Below, piece by piece: positions 43,988 through 52,582 of a stretch of 64,000 nucleotides of DNA. The notes under the pieces are model-generated. The model ran no database searches. It was given only the letters and a program-made list of their open reading frames with translations, and had not been told where the DNA came from. The first letter of the stretch is position 1. The number at the start of each line of letters is the position of its first letter. The stretch is from Planctomycetia bacterium (GTDB taxonomy: Bacteria; Planctomycetota; Phycisphaerae; UBA1845; UTPLA1): positions 496,001-560,000 of the forward strand of contig JABTTW010000001.1 in the NCBI GenBank assembly GCA_015075745.1, written 5' to 3'. Both the position numbers and the translations under genes were made by a program.

Positions 43988-44584
43988 TTACGGTTTGCCC
44001 GACGTGGTCACGCGCTGCTTCCATTTCGGCAATTGATCCAGTTGCACCTCGGCCCAAAGCCCCGACTTTGCGCGCTGGGCGGCTTGCTCGCGTTGGGAGA
44101 ATTGTAGCGTAAATACGTGGTCTCTACGGCCGTCGGCGTAGGCGCAGCCGGCCTCGATCAATCGCTCGTTAACGGAAATCAACTCGCCTTCGAGATGCAC
44201 ATACGCCAGCAGCCGATCAAACCTGTCTCTTGCCGGGCGATTCGGATCGAGGCGAAGCGTGATGCGGCGGCCCTCTACCTGCTTCCGTAAGAAGTCCGCC
44301 GCCTGCGGGCCGTAGAATGCATCCGACTCATCCGGGCCTTGAGCGATGTCCGGCGCATCGATGCCGCGAAGGCGAACCTGCGTGGTCGGGCGATTTCCAT
44401 CGGGTAGATCGACATCCAAAGTGTCGCCATCGACGACGCGCGTGGCCGTGCAGCTTGCGCCGTCGTAGCGCAGGCGATCATCGCCGCGATAGCCGAAGGC
44501 GCCGGCGTGATCGAGTATCGAGAGTGCCACAGCCGCGGCAATGACCCCGCACGTCACGACACGTTTTCGACCTGCGTGCGTCAT
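43988..44584 (-). CDS. Thermonuclease-like (SNase family) protein with N-terminal hydrophobic segment
   Basis: A staphylococcal-nuclease-fold protein of 198 residues. The OB-fold segments CTATRVVDGDTLDVDLPDG, VRLRGIDAPDIAQGPDE and RDRFDRLLAYVHLEGELIS match the family, including the Asp/Arg residues around the active site. The N-terminal hydrophobic stretch (VVTCGVIAAAVALSILDHAG) suggests export or anchoring. The start at 44584 lies 11 bases after the lysC stop codon; the frame extends upstream into lysC, but that part has no family sequence. Possibly a nuclease active outside the cytoplasm. Confidence 0.82.
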   Translation of the reverse strand: MTHAGRKRVVTCGVIAAAVALSILDHAGAFGYRGDDRLRYDGASCTATRVVDGDTLDVDLPDGNRPTTQVRLRGIDAPDIAQGPDESDAFYGPQAADFLRKQVEGRRITLRLDPNRPARDRFDRLLAYVHLEGELISVNERLIEAGCAYADGRRDHVFTLQFSQREQAAQRAKSGLWAEVQLDQLPKWKQRVTTSGKP

Positions 44585-44594
44585 GTGCAGCCCG

Positions 44595-45842
44595 CTACTG
44601 GCCGTTGGCGGATGGGGACGGAGACTGTTCGAGGGCGAAGGCCGCGTGGACGGCGCGAAGGGCCTTTTCACCGTCGTCCTGGTTGATGACGCAGCTAATG
44701 ACGATCTCGCTGGTGCTGATGTTCTCGATATTTACGGCGGCCTGGTGCAGTGCATCGAACATGCGGCTGGCGACGCCGGTGTGGGTGCGCATGCCGACGC
44801 CGACGACCGACACCTTGGCCATCTTGTCGCGCACCTGAACCTTCATCTGCGGCATCTCGGCGGCGAGCTCCTGGGCGATCTCGCGGGCGGCATCGATCTC
44901 CGACGCCTCGATGGTAAAGCTGATGTCGGCGGTCGTGCCGCCCTCGTGGATGACCTGAATGATGTCGTCGACGATGACTTCCTTCTCGGCCACGCGGCGA
45001 AAGATCTCACTGGCGATGCCGGGCTTGTTGGGCACGCGGCCGAGTTCCACGCGTGCGAGGTTCTTCTTGAGGGCGGCCCCGCGGACGATGACCTGCTGAA
45101 GATCGGATGAGGCGTTCACAATGTCGGTCCCCTTGGCGTCGGTGTAGCTGCTGCGAACGTGGATTCGCACGTTGTAGTTTTTGGCCAGCTCGATGCTGCG
45201 CGAGTGCATGACCTGTGAGCCGAGCGAGGCCAGCTCGAGCATCTCGTCGGTGAAGATGTGCTCGAGCTTGCGCGCTTCGGGCACGATGCGCGGATCGGCG
45301 GAGTAAATCCCGTCCACGTCGGTGTATATTTCGCAGACCTCGGCCCCCAGCGCCGCGGCAAGTGCGACGGCCGTCGTGTCCGAGCCGCCCCGGCCGAGCG
45401 TTGTGGTGTTCAGGTGTTCGTCGACGCCCTGAAAGCCCGCGACGATGACCACGCTGCCGTCCTTGAGCAGCGACATGATGCGGCCGCGTTCGGTGATCTC
45501 GCGGATGCGGGCTCTGCCGTAGGAGCGGTCGGTCTTGAGGCCGATCTGACCACCGGTGAAGCTGATGGCGTCGTGGCCGGCATGGTGAATGGCCATGGCC
45601 ATCAGGGCGATGGAGACCTGCTCGCCGGTCGCGAGAAGCTGATCCATCTCCCGACGACTGGGACGATCGGTGATCTGGTAGGCGAGGTCGACGAGGACGT
45701 CGGTGGACTGATCCATGGCCGAGACGACGACGATGACCTGATTGTTATCGAGCTTGGCGCGAATCGCCCTGCGAGCGGCTCGGTGAATTTTCTCCGCGTT
45801 TGCCAGGCTGGTGCCGCCGAACTTCTGAACGATCAGGCCCAT
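44595..45842 (-). CDS. lysC: Aspartate kinase
   Basis: The first enzyme of the aspartate pathway to lysine, threonine and methionine. The N-terminus IVQKFGGTSLANAEKI, the Gly-rich TTLGRGGSDTTAVALAAALG, EVCEIYTDVDGIYSADPRIV and the two C-terminal ACT domains (VSVVGVGMRTHTGVASRMFD) are clear. The start at 45842 (MGLIVQKFGG) is supported by family length (415 residues); the frame is open to 45893. It is followed closely by the SNase-like gene. Feedback control through the ACT domains is expected for the family. Confidence 0.94.
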   Translation of the reverse strand: MGLIVQKFGGTSLANAEKIHRAARRAIRAKLDNNQVIVVVSAMDQSTDVLVDLAYQITDRPSRREMDQLLATGEQVSIALMAMAIHHAGHDAISFTGGQIGLKTDRSYGRARIREITERGRIMSLLKDGSVVIVAGFQGVDEHLNTTTLGRGGSDTTAVALAAALGAEVCEIYTDVDGIYSADPRIVPEARKLEHIFTDEMLELASLGSQVMHSRSIELAKNYNVRIHVRSSYTDAKGTDIVNASSDLQQVIVRGAALKKNLARVELGRVPNKPGIASEIFRRVAEKEVIVDDIIQVIHEGGTTADISFTIEASEIDAAREIAQELAAEMPQMKVQVRDKMAKVSVVGVGMRTHTGVASRMFDALHQAAVNIENISTSEIVISCVINQDDGEKALRAVHAAFALEQSPSPSANGQ

Positions 45843-45944
45843 GGTCTCGATTCGTTGCGCGCTGAAAATGGGTTTCGCCCCCGGGCCGCGCATCCGTACG
45901 CGACCTGACGATGGCTGGATTATGCTCGCAGCGCGCGGTCAGCG

Positions 45945-47021
45945 TCAACGCCAGATGAGTCGCCCCGAGCCTGCGCGGATCGTTCCGATGCGATAGACCG
46001 ACTCGCCCTGCTTCTTAAGGATGGCCATGACGCTGTCGGCGAAGGTCGGCCGTACGATGAGGACAAAGCCGATGCCCATGTTGAAGACGCGGTACATCTC
46101 CGCCTCGGCCACGCCGGCCTTGCGGACGAGCTGAATGATCGGGGGAATCGGCCAACTGCCTCGCTTGAGAACGACGTTGCATTTCTTGGAGATGACGCGC
46201 GGGATGTTGCCCTCGAGCCCGCCGCCGGTGATGTGGGCCATGGCCCGTACGACGCGCTTGCGGCGATACGAGCGCAGGAGGGAGAGGACCGACTGGACGT
46301 AAATGCGCGTCGGCCGCAGCGCCGCATCCTCCAGCGGCTCGCCGAGGTCCACCGGCAGCTTTCCCTTGGGCAGGCTTGCCAGGGCCTTGCGGGCGAGGGC
46401 GTAGCCGTTCGAATGCAGGCCGCTGGACGCGAGGCCCAGCACCACATCGCCAGGCTTTGTGAGGGCCGGGCCGTCGATGATGCGCGGATGATCGACGACG
46501 CCGACGCAGAAGCCGGCCAGGTCGAAGTGCCCCTTCTTGTAGAGCTCCGGCAATTCGGCCGTTTCGCCGCCAAGAAGCGCACAGCGTGCCTGGGTGCAGC
46601 CGTCGGAGATGCCTTCGACAATGACGGCGATCTCTTCGGGATTGAGCTTGTGACAAGCGATGTAATCGAGGAAGAAGAGCGGCTCGGCGCCGGTGGTGAG
46701 GACGTCGTTGACGTTCATGGCCACGAGGTCGATTCCAAGGTCCCTGACGCGGCCGCATTCAAGCCCCATCAGGAGCTTGGAGCCGACGCCGTCCGCCCCG
46801 GCGACAAGAATCGGCTCGCGATAGTTCTTGCGAAGCAGGGCCTCGCTGTAGTCGATGCGCATGAGACCGGCGAAGGCGTTGTGCCGGGACAAGACGCGCG
46901 GGTCATAGGTTCGCTTCAGGCTTCGCCGGATCTTCTCGACCATGCGGTCGTTTGCGGACACGTCGACGCCCGCTGACTGGTAGGTGAGAGCGCTTCCATT
47001 CTTGCTCGATCTCTCGGCCAT
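45945..47021 (-). CDS. purM: Phosphoribosylformylglycinamidine cyclo-ligase (AIR synthetase)
   Basis: PurM closes the imidazole ring in purine synthesis with ATP. Family segments: YQSAGVDVSANDRMVEKI, PILVAGADGVGSKLLMGLEC, DLVAMNVNDVLTTGAEPLFF, ALLGGETAELPELYKKGHFD and HITGGGLEGNIPRVI. Length 358 is normal. A TATATATA stretch about 90 bp upstream (47111-47118) could be a -10 region. It is upstream of lysC on the same strand with a 102-bp gap. Confidence 0.94.
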   Translation of the reverse strand: MAERSSKNGSALTYQSAGVDVSANDRMVEKIRRSLKRTYDPRVLSRHNAFAGLMRIDYSEALLRKNYREPILVAGADGVGSKLLMGLECGRVRDLGIDLVAMNVNDVLTTGAEPLFFLDYIACHKLNPEEIAVIVEGISDGCTQARCALLGGETAELPELYKKGHFDLAGFCVGVVDHPRIIDGPALTKPGDVVLGLASSGLHSNGYALARKALASLPKGKLPVDLGEPLEDAALRPTRIYVQSVLSLLRSYRRKRVVRAMAHITGGGLEGNIPRVISKKCNVVLKRGSWPIPPIIQLVRKAGVAEAEMYRVFNMGIGFVLIVRPTFADSVMAILKKQGESVYRIGTIRAGSGRLIWR

Positions 47022-47110
47022 GTCGCTCCTTCGATGCTCCGCGTGCGGAGCGCCAGCGAGTCAAGAGTTTCGTGGAGACGGCCCGACAATGCGAGCTTGG
47101 AGGGTAAGTG

Positions 47111-47120
47111 TATATATACC
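47111..47120 (-). promoter_or_regulatory. AT-rich TATATATA stretch, possible -10 region of purM
   Basis: A short alternating TA run in an otherwise GC-rich spacer, about 90 bases before the purM ATG. No convincing -35 box was found, so this is a weak call. Confidence 0.25.
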
Positions 47121-47165
47121 AGAGAGTTATGATGATTGCCGGATTGAGCCGGACACCGCGAGAAT

Positions 47166-49559
47166 CTATTTCCGCAAAGCAGACTCCAGCTTCGCCAGGT
47201 CGCGCTCGATTTTGGAGGCGAGTCGCGTCCGACCCGCTTTTTGGGCTGCCTCAAGCGCTGTCCTTGCGGTGTCTATCGCCTCGGTCGGGCGTCCCTGTCG
47301 AACGTAGGCTTCGGCGAGGGTGTAGAGATAGCGAGGATCGACTTCCTTCATCTCGGAACAGACGCGTTCCATTCGCGCAACCGCCTCACCGACGCGCGAA
47401 GCATCGCCGTGAGCCGGATCGATGAGAATCTGAACCAGGGCATTGGTCAGATCGGGATGATCGGGGTTCGCGACGAGGCCTGCTTCCAGAAGCGAGAGCG
47501 CCTCGGGCAGCTTTCCGTCCTTCGCAAGCAGACCGGCCAGTGCCGCGCGGACGGCGATCAACTCCGGCCGTTCATCGAGCTTCTGTCGCATCAGAACCGT
47601 CGCCTCAAGACCGTGGCCGACGCGCTGCATGGCCTCTACCAGCGGCTCGACCGTTTCAATGTCCGCGGGCATCAGCTCAAAGGCGGCGCGGAGTTCTCGA
47701 ATGGCCTCTTCGGTTCTTCCACTGACCAGCAACAGTCGGCCGAGCTCGGCGATGATGGCCGCCTTTGACGACGTGGACTCTATGGCCCGACGATAGACCG
47801 CGACGGCCTGCTCGGTATCCTTCATGTTCATGTGACATCGGGCAAGCGTGACGAGATTCATCGTCACGTCGGGGTGAATCGCCAGGGCCCGCTCCAGCGA
47901 GGACTGGGCCAGGAAATACTGTCCTTCGCGGTAATAGAGGTCCGCCAGTTTGTGATGTGCGGCGTAGAAGTCGGGATGTTCGGCGGCGAGCGCCTCCAGC
48001 CTGGCAATGGCGATCGGCCGGTCCTCGATCGACTTGATGTCCATGGCTACTTCGAGTTCGTTAATGAGCGGCATGATGTCTTTGGGATTGGGCATCGGAC
48101 CGGAGCCGGACGACGAGGTCAGTCCGGAGCCCACGTAACCGAGCGCTGCAAGTTTTTCGGCATCTTCCCCGGCAAGCTGGACCGTGCCCTGCACGCTTGA
48201 GGCCTTGTCCAGGTCGACGCCGAAGTACGCCTGAAGCTGGGCGTGCAGTTTCGCGGCAGCCTGCGGATCGGTCTGTGCGATGTCATTGGCTTCGTCCTCG
48301 TCCGAGCGCAGGTCGTATAGCTCCGGGATCGGCGCGTAGACGTACTTCTTCCCGTCGACGCGCACCGAGAGCAGCGGCGCGAGTCCATATTGATTGAACC
48401 CCTCGGCAGTCTCTCCATAGATGGGCCGGCCGGCGTCCCAGTTCGAGCAAAGATTCACGCCCTCTACGGCAGCAGGCGCAGGGACCCCCAGCATGAAGGC
48501 CAGCGTCGGCAGGACATCCACGATGCACACTTCACGACCGACATGGAGCTTCGGCGGTATCTTTCCCGGGCAATTCATCAGCATCGGGACGTGCATGGTC
48601 GGCTCGTAAAGCAGCAGACCGTGGGTCCATTCGCGGTGCTGGCCGCGGCCCTCGCCGTGATCGCCGACGACGACGATGAGCGTCTTTTCCTGTAACGCCG
48701 ACGCCTTCAAATGGTCCGTCAAGCGGCGAACCTGCGAGTCGATGAAGGCAATCTCGCCGTGATACGGATTGTCGACGTATTTCTCTTCGAAGCCGGGCTT
48801 CAATTCATAAGGCGCATGGGCGTCGTAATAGTGAACCCAGAGAAAGAACTTGCCCGACTGATGCGCCTTGAGCCAGCCAAGGGCCAGGTCAGTCGTGATA
48901 TCGCCGCGCCGTTCCGCCTCGCGATGTATGGGTGCGTCATCAAACCTCTCGGTCTCATCGTCGTAGGTGGTAAACCCCTGGGCAACGCCGAACCCCTTGG
49001 CCAGAACAAAGGCAGATACGTAGGCCGCGGTCTGGTAGCCATGGGCCCCGAGAATCTCGGCCATCGTTTCGTGTTCAGGAGAAAGGCGAGTCTGCCCGTT
49101 CATGCGCGCCCCGTGATGAAACGGATACAGGCCTGTCAGAATGGATGAATGCGAAGGCAGCGTGGTCGGTGACGTGGTGATGGCCCGCGAGAAAATCACA
49201 CCGCCGGTGGCCAGTTCGTCGAGCGCGGGCGTCTTGACGGCTGAATTACCGTAGTATCCGAGGCGGTCGCCCCGTGTCGTGTCCATCGTGATGAGGAGGA
49301 CATTGAGGTCCTTCAGCGCAGCCGCGCTCACAGGAACGGTATCCACGGTCTGTGTGCCGGCCGGGAGACGCAGCGGGACGGTCTCCTCCGCGGACATGGC
49401 GAGCATCCATTCGGGGTGGTTCTTCTCGACCCAACGGATGGCGTAGGAGCCTGCCGCCGCGAGGATGAAGCCGATGCCGATGACCCATTGCCACCATGCG
49501 CGGCCGCCACGGCGGGGCCTGGGTGAGTCCTGGTCTTGTACGGGTGGAACATCAGACAC
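47166..49559 (-). CDS. Membrane-anchored sulfatase-fold + TPR protein, paralogue 1
   Basis: The GTG at 49559 with GGAGG upstream is preferred over the frame start at 49604. One N-terminal membrane helix (WWQWVIGIGFILAAAGSYAI) is followed by an alkaline-phosphatase/sulfatase-fold domain: LLITMDTTRGDRLGYYG (metal site), SPTTLPSHSSILTGLYP, VVVGDHGEGRGQHREWTHG. TPR repeats form the C-terminal third (YFLAQSSLERALAIHPD and others). The sulfatase CxPSR motif is TLPSH, with Thr in place of the formylglycine Cys/Ser. The active site faces outward. It is the last of three tandem paralogues. Confidence 0.82.
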   Translation of the reverse strand: MSDVPPVQDQDSPRPRRGGRAWWQWVIGIGFILAAAGSYAIRWVEKNHPEWMLAMSAEETVPLRLPAGTQTVDTVPVSAAALKDLNVLLITMDTTRGDRLGYYGNSAVKTPALDELATGGVIFSRAITTSPTTLPSHSSILTGLYPFHHGARMNGQTRLSPEHETMAEILGAHGYQTAAYVSAFVLAKGFGVAQGFTTYDDETERFDDAPIHREAERRGDITTDLALGWLKAHQSGKFFLWVHYYDAHAPYELKPGFEEKYVDNPYHGEIAFIDSQVRRLTDHLKASALQEKTLIVVVGDHGEGRGQHREWTHGLLLYEPTMHVPMLMNCPGKIPPKLHVGREVCIVDVLPTLAFMLGVPAPAAVEGVNLCSNWDAGRPIYGETAEGFNQYGLAPLLSVRVDGKKYVYAPIPELYDLRSDEDEANDIAQTDPQAAAKLHAQLQAYFGVDLDKASSVQGTVQLAGEDAEKLAALGYVGSGLTSSSGSGPMPNPKDIMPLINELEVAMDIKSIEDRPIAIARLEALAAEHPDFYAAHHKLADLYYREGQYFLAQSSLERALAIHPDVTMNLVTLARCHMNMKDTEQAVAVYRRAIESTSSKAAIIAELGRLLLVSGRTEEAIRELRAAFELMPADIETVEPLVEAMQRVGHGLEATVLMRQKLDERPELIAVRAALAGLLAKDGKLPEALSLLEAGLVANPDHPDLTNALVQILIDPAHGDASRVGEAVARMERVCSEMKEVDPRYLYTLAEAYVRQGRPTEAIDTARTALEAAQKAGRTRLASKIERDLAKLESALRK

Positions 49560-49631
49560 GGACGAAAACCCTCCGCGACAAGCCGAAGCTGCCGAACGTC
49601 GCAATCAGATTAGCGGATGAACCTGAGGGCG

Positions 49632-52529
49632 TCACTCTCGAACCGGCTGCTCCTTGCGATAGAGCTCGATGTGGGCGGTGGTTTCCGCGTCCACGTTGCT
49701 GATGCCGTGCTCGGATGCCATCTGCTGGGCGCGCTGGGCCGTGTCGATTGCCTTGTCGAAGTCTCCGATCTCGGCGTAGGCGGCGCTGAGCGTGTCCAGG
49801 AAGATCGGGTTGTCATCCTCGGCAATGACGCTGGCCTTCCGGGCGAGCTCGACCGCCTTTGAGCCGTCGCGAAGTTGTGACTGTTTCGACGTCGCCAATC
49901 GCCAGGCCAGGTCATTGAGCACATGGGGATCGTGATCGCAAGTGGCGAGGGCCTTCTGAAGAATCTCGATCGCCTTCTGCTCGTCTTTGAGTCGAGCGGC
50001 CAGGCTTGACGCCGCGCGGAAGGCTTCGCACTGATCCGGCCACTTGGTGATGGTTTCCAGCCTTACCTTGAGCGATTCCTCAAGCTGACCGTCCGCCTCC
50101 AACGCATCCGCGAGTCTCAGAAATGCCCGATGGTCATCGGGGCCCAGTTTGACGCCCTCGCGCAGCTCAACGATGGCCTCCTTGCGTTTGCCCTGCGCCA
50201 ATAGGCCGCCGGCAAGAACAATTCTCGCGTCTGAACTGTTCGGATTGAGCTCGACAATCTTCTCGTGGAGCTTGCCGGCCCCTCTCAGGTCCCCTTTCGC
50301 GATCAGACAGACAGCCTTCTGAAAATACAGGATCGGCTCATTCGGCAGTTTCTCCAGGGCTTCGTCGAGATATCGAATTGCGACGTCGACACCCTTTTTG
50401 TCACGCAGGGCGATCGCGATTGCGGCGTGCGCCCGGATCATCTTCGGCTCGATCGAGAGCGCCTTCTTGAAGGCGGCGATGGCCTGGTCGGTCTCGCCCT
50501 TCTGAACCAGTACCGCACCCTGCTGAAAATAGACGGGAGCATCCTCGGGGTTGAGACGCGCCGCCTTGTCCAACTCAGCCAGAGACTCGTCGTATCTCTG
50601 TAGGATGCCCAGCGCTACACCGAGCTGGAACGCAATCGCGGCGTCGTCGGGCTTGAGTTCCGCCGCGGATCGAAACACCTTCTCGGCCTCGCCATACTTG
50701 CGAAGCTGAAACAAGACGAGTCCGAGCTTTCGCAGTTCGTCCGGCGCTTCGGGCTCCAGCCTGACACATTCCCGGAATGCCGTCTCCGCCTCCGTCCATT
50801 TTTTTTGCCAGACGAAGGCGTTGCCCAGAGAGGAAATGGCCAGGCAGTTCTCCGGATTGTCGAGGATAAACCGCTTCAACTCCCGTTCCGCGTCCTCATA
50901 GCGCCCAAAACGCAGCGCCCCCAGGCCCGACGATAACAACTCAATCGACTCGATGTGATCGTGAGGGTTCTCGCCGGACGGCTCGAAATTATCCAGTTCG
51001 TTGCCGTCCGCGAAGCCGGCCAGGTCGGTCACCGATGCAACGTAACCCAATGCCCGCAGTTGCTCGAGGTCCTGAGGGTTCGTCGTGATGACACCCGCGC
51101 CCGTTCCGCCGGGCGGCGACGGAGAGCCGGCGATCAAATCCCACATCTCCTGCCGAAGCGCCATGGCTCGATCGCTGTCAGCCTTGTTGCGATTGAAAAC
51201 TTCGAGCGGATCTTCGCGGACGTAGTAAAGCTCCGACTTGGGCGCCAGGATGTACTTCCAATCGCCGGTGCGGATCGCCCGAAGCGGCGAATAGTTGTAC
51301 ATCGTCTTGGGAGAGATGGTGTCGGCATAGCAGGTCAAATCGCACTTGAGCCCCGGATCCGCCACGAAAGGCAGGAGGCTGCTGCCTTGCATCTGCGCCG
51401 ATCGATGGGCTTTTAGGCCCACAAACTCCAGGATCGTATCCGCGAGGTCGACCAGGCGCACCTGTGATTCCACGACCAATCCTGCTGGAATGGTGCCGGG
51501 GCAGCGCATCACCAACGGTACATGCAGCGTGCTGTCATAAAGGAAAACCGAGTGCGTGTACTCGCCGTGCTGTCCCCGACCTTCGCCGTGGTCCGAGGTG
51601 AAGATCACCAATGTATCTTCGCCCATCCCGAGTTCGTCCAGCTCGGAGATTAACCGGCCGAATTGGTCATCGAAGTAGGCGATCTCCGCGAAGTACGGAT
51701 CGGTGTACTGCTTCGCAAACTCCAACGGGGCCTCTTGCGGCCAATGCGGATCGTAGTAATGAAGCCACATGAAAAAGGGCTTGTCGCTGCCTTTGAACGC
51801 TCTTAATTGCGCAATGCCGTGATCCGTGATGTCGCCGGCCTTTCGGTCCAGCTCGGCCAGGGCCGGCGCGACCGGCAGGTCCTTTTGCAGGTCCTTCGAA
51901 TCATCGAGCCGCAGGTCCTCGGCGCCGAGCATCCTGCCCTTGGGGACTTCTTCTTCCACGTGTCCGTAGTGATCGAATCCCTGATTCAATCCATACTTGG
52001 GATTGAGAATGACCGTGGCGACTTCGGCCGCCGTCTGGTATCCCGCCTCCTTGAAGATTTCCGCGAGCGTGACGTTCGGCTCGGCCAGCGAAAACATTCC
52101 GTTGTCACGGGCGCCGTGCACATACTGGTATGAGCCGGTCATCATGGTCGAGTGCGAAACCAAAGTCAGCGGCGCGGAGGATATGCAGGTCTTGAAGAGA
52201 ATGCCCTGGGCCGCGAATCGATCGATATGCGGCGTCTTAACCACCGGATGACCATAACACCCCAGGTGGTCCGCCCGGGTTGTATCCGCGTCGACAAAGA
52301 GAACGTTCATCCCCTTGCGGCCCGTGACTCGCCTCAGATCGGGATCGTCCAATCTCGATCCGATCTGTTTTTGCGTCGTCGCCGGTGGAGCTTCGGGCTC
52401 CGACGCGCGCTTGCAGCCGGGGACCGTCGCCGAATAGACCAACAATGCACTCACGATCGCCGCACGGACTTTGGTCTCGACCGCATGGGTCATTCGCTTC
52501 GGAATGTACTGATTGGACAGGTTCGTCAT
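49632..52529 (-). CDS. Sulfatase-fold + TPR lipoprotein, paralogue 2
   Basis: The longest of the three (965 residues). The N-terminus (VSALLVYSATVPGC) looks like a lipoprotein signal rather than a membrane helix. Catalytic region: VLFVDADTTRADHLGCYGHP, SSAPLTLVSHSTMMTGSYQY (Thr-Leu-Val-Ser-His instead of Cys-x-Pro-Ser-Arg) and IFTSDHGEGRGQHGEYTH. About ten TPR units follow, such as AETAFRECVRLEPEAPDELR, AIAAFKKALSIEPKMIRAHA and GAGKLHEKIVELNPNSSDAR. Same order and spacing as the two neighbours (53 and 72 bp), consistent with one operon. Confidence 0.82.
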   Translation of the reverse strand: MTNLSNQYIPKRMTHAVETKVRAAIVSALLVYSATVPGCKRASEPEAPPATTQKQIGSRLDDPDLRRVTGRKGMNVLFVDADTTRADHLGCYGHPVVKTPHIDRFAAQGILFKTCISSAPLTLVSHSTMMTGSYQYVHGARDNGMFSLAEPNVTLAEIFKEAGYQTAAEVATVILNPKYGLNQGFDHYGHVEEEVPKGRMLGAEDLRLDDSKDLQKDLPVAPALAELDRKAGDITDHGIAQLRAFKGSDKPFFMWLHYYDPHWPQEAPLEFAKQYTDPYFAEIAYFDDQFGRLISELDELGMGEDTLVIFTSDHGEGRGQHGEYTHSVFLYDSTLHVPLVMRCPGTIPAGLVVESQVRLVDLADTILEFVGLKAHRSAQMQGSSLLPFVADPGLKCDLTCYADTISPKTMYNYSPLRAIRTGDWKYILAPKSELYYVREDPLEVFNRNKADSDRAMALRQEMWDLIAGSPSPPGGTGAGVITTNPQDLEQLRALGYVASVTDLAGFADGNELDNFEPSGENPHDHIESIELLSSGLGALRFGRYEDAERELKRFILDNPENCLAISSLGNAFVWQKKWTEAETAFRECVRLEPEAPDELRKLGLVLFQLRKYGEAEKVFRSAAELKPDDAAIAFQLGVALGILQRYDESLAELDKAARLNPEDAPVYFQQGAVLVQKGETDQAIAAFKKALSIEPKMIRAHAAIAIALRDKKGVDVAIRYLDEALEKLPNEPILYFQKAVCLIAKGDLRGAGKLHEKIVELNPNSSDARIVLAGGLLAQGKRKEAIVELREGVKLGPDDHRAFLRLADALEADGQLEESLKVRLETITKWPDQCEAFRAASSLAARLKDEQKAIEILQKALATCDHDPHVLNDLAWRLATSKQSQLRDGSKAVELARKASVIAEDDNPIFLDTLSAAYAEIGDFDKAIDTAQRAQQMASEHGISNVDAETTAHIELYRKEQPVRE

Positions 52530-52582
52530 GAAAAAATCCGGTTATTGTTCATGTCCTTGCGGAGATTCGCGCCCCCACTACG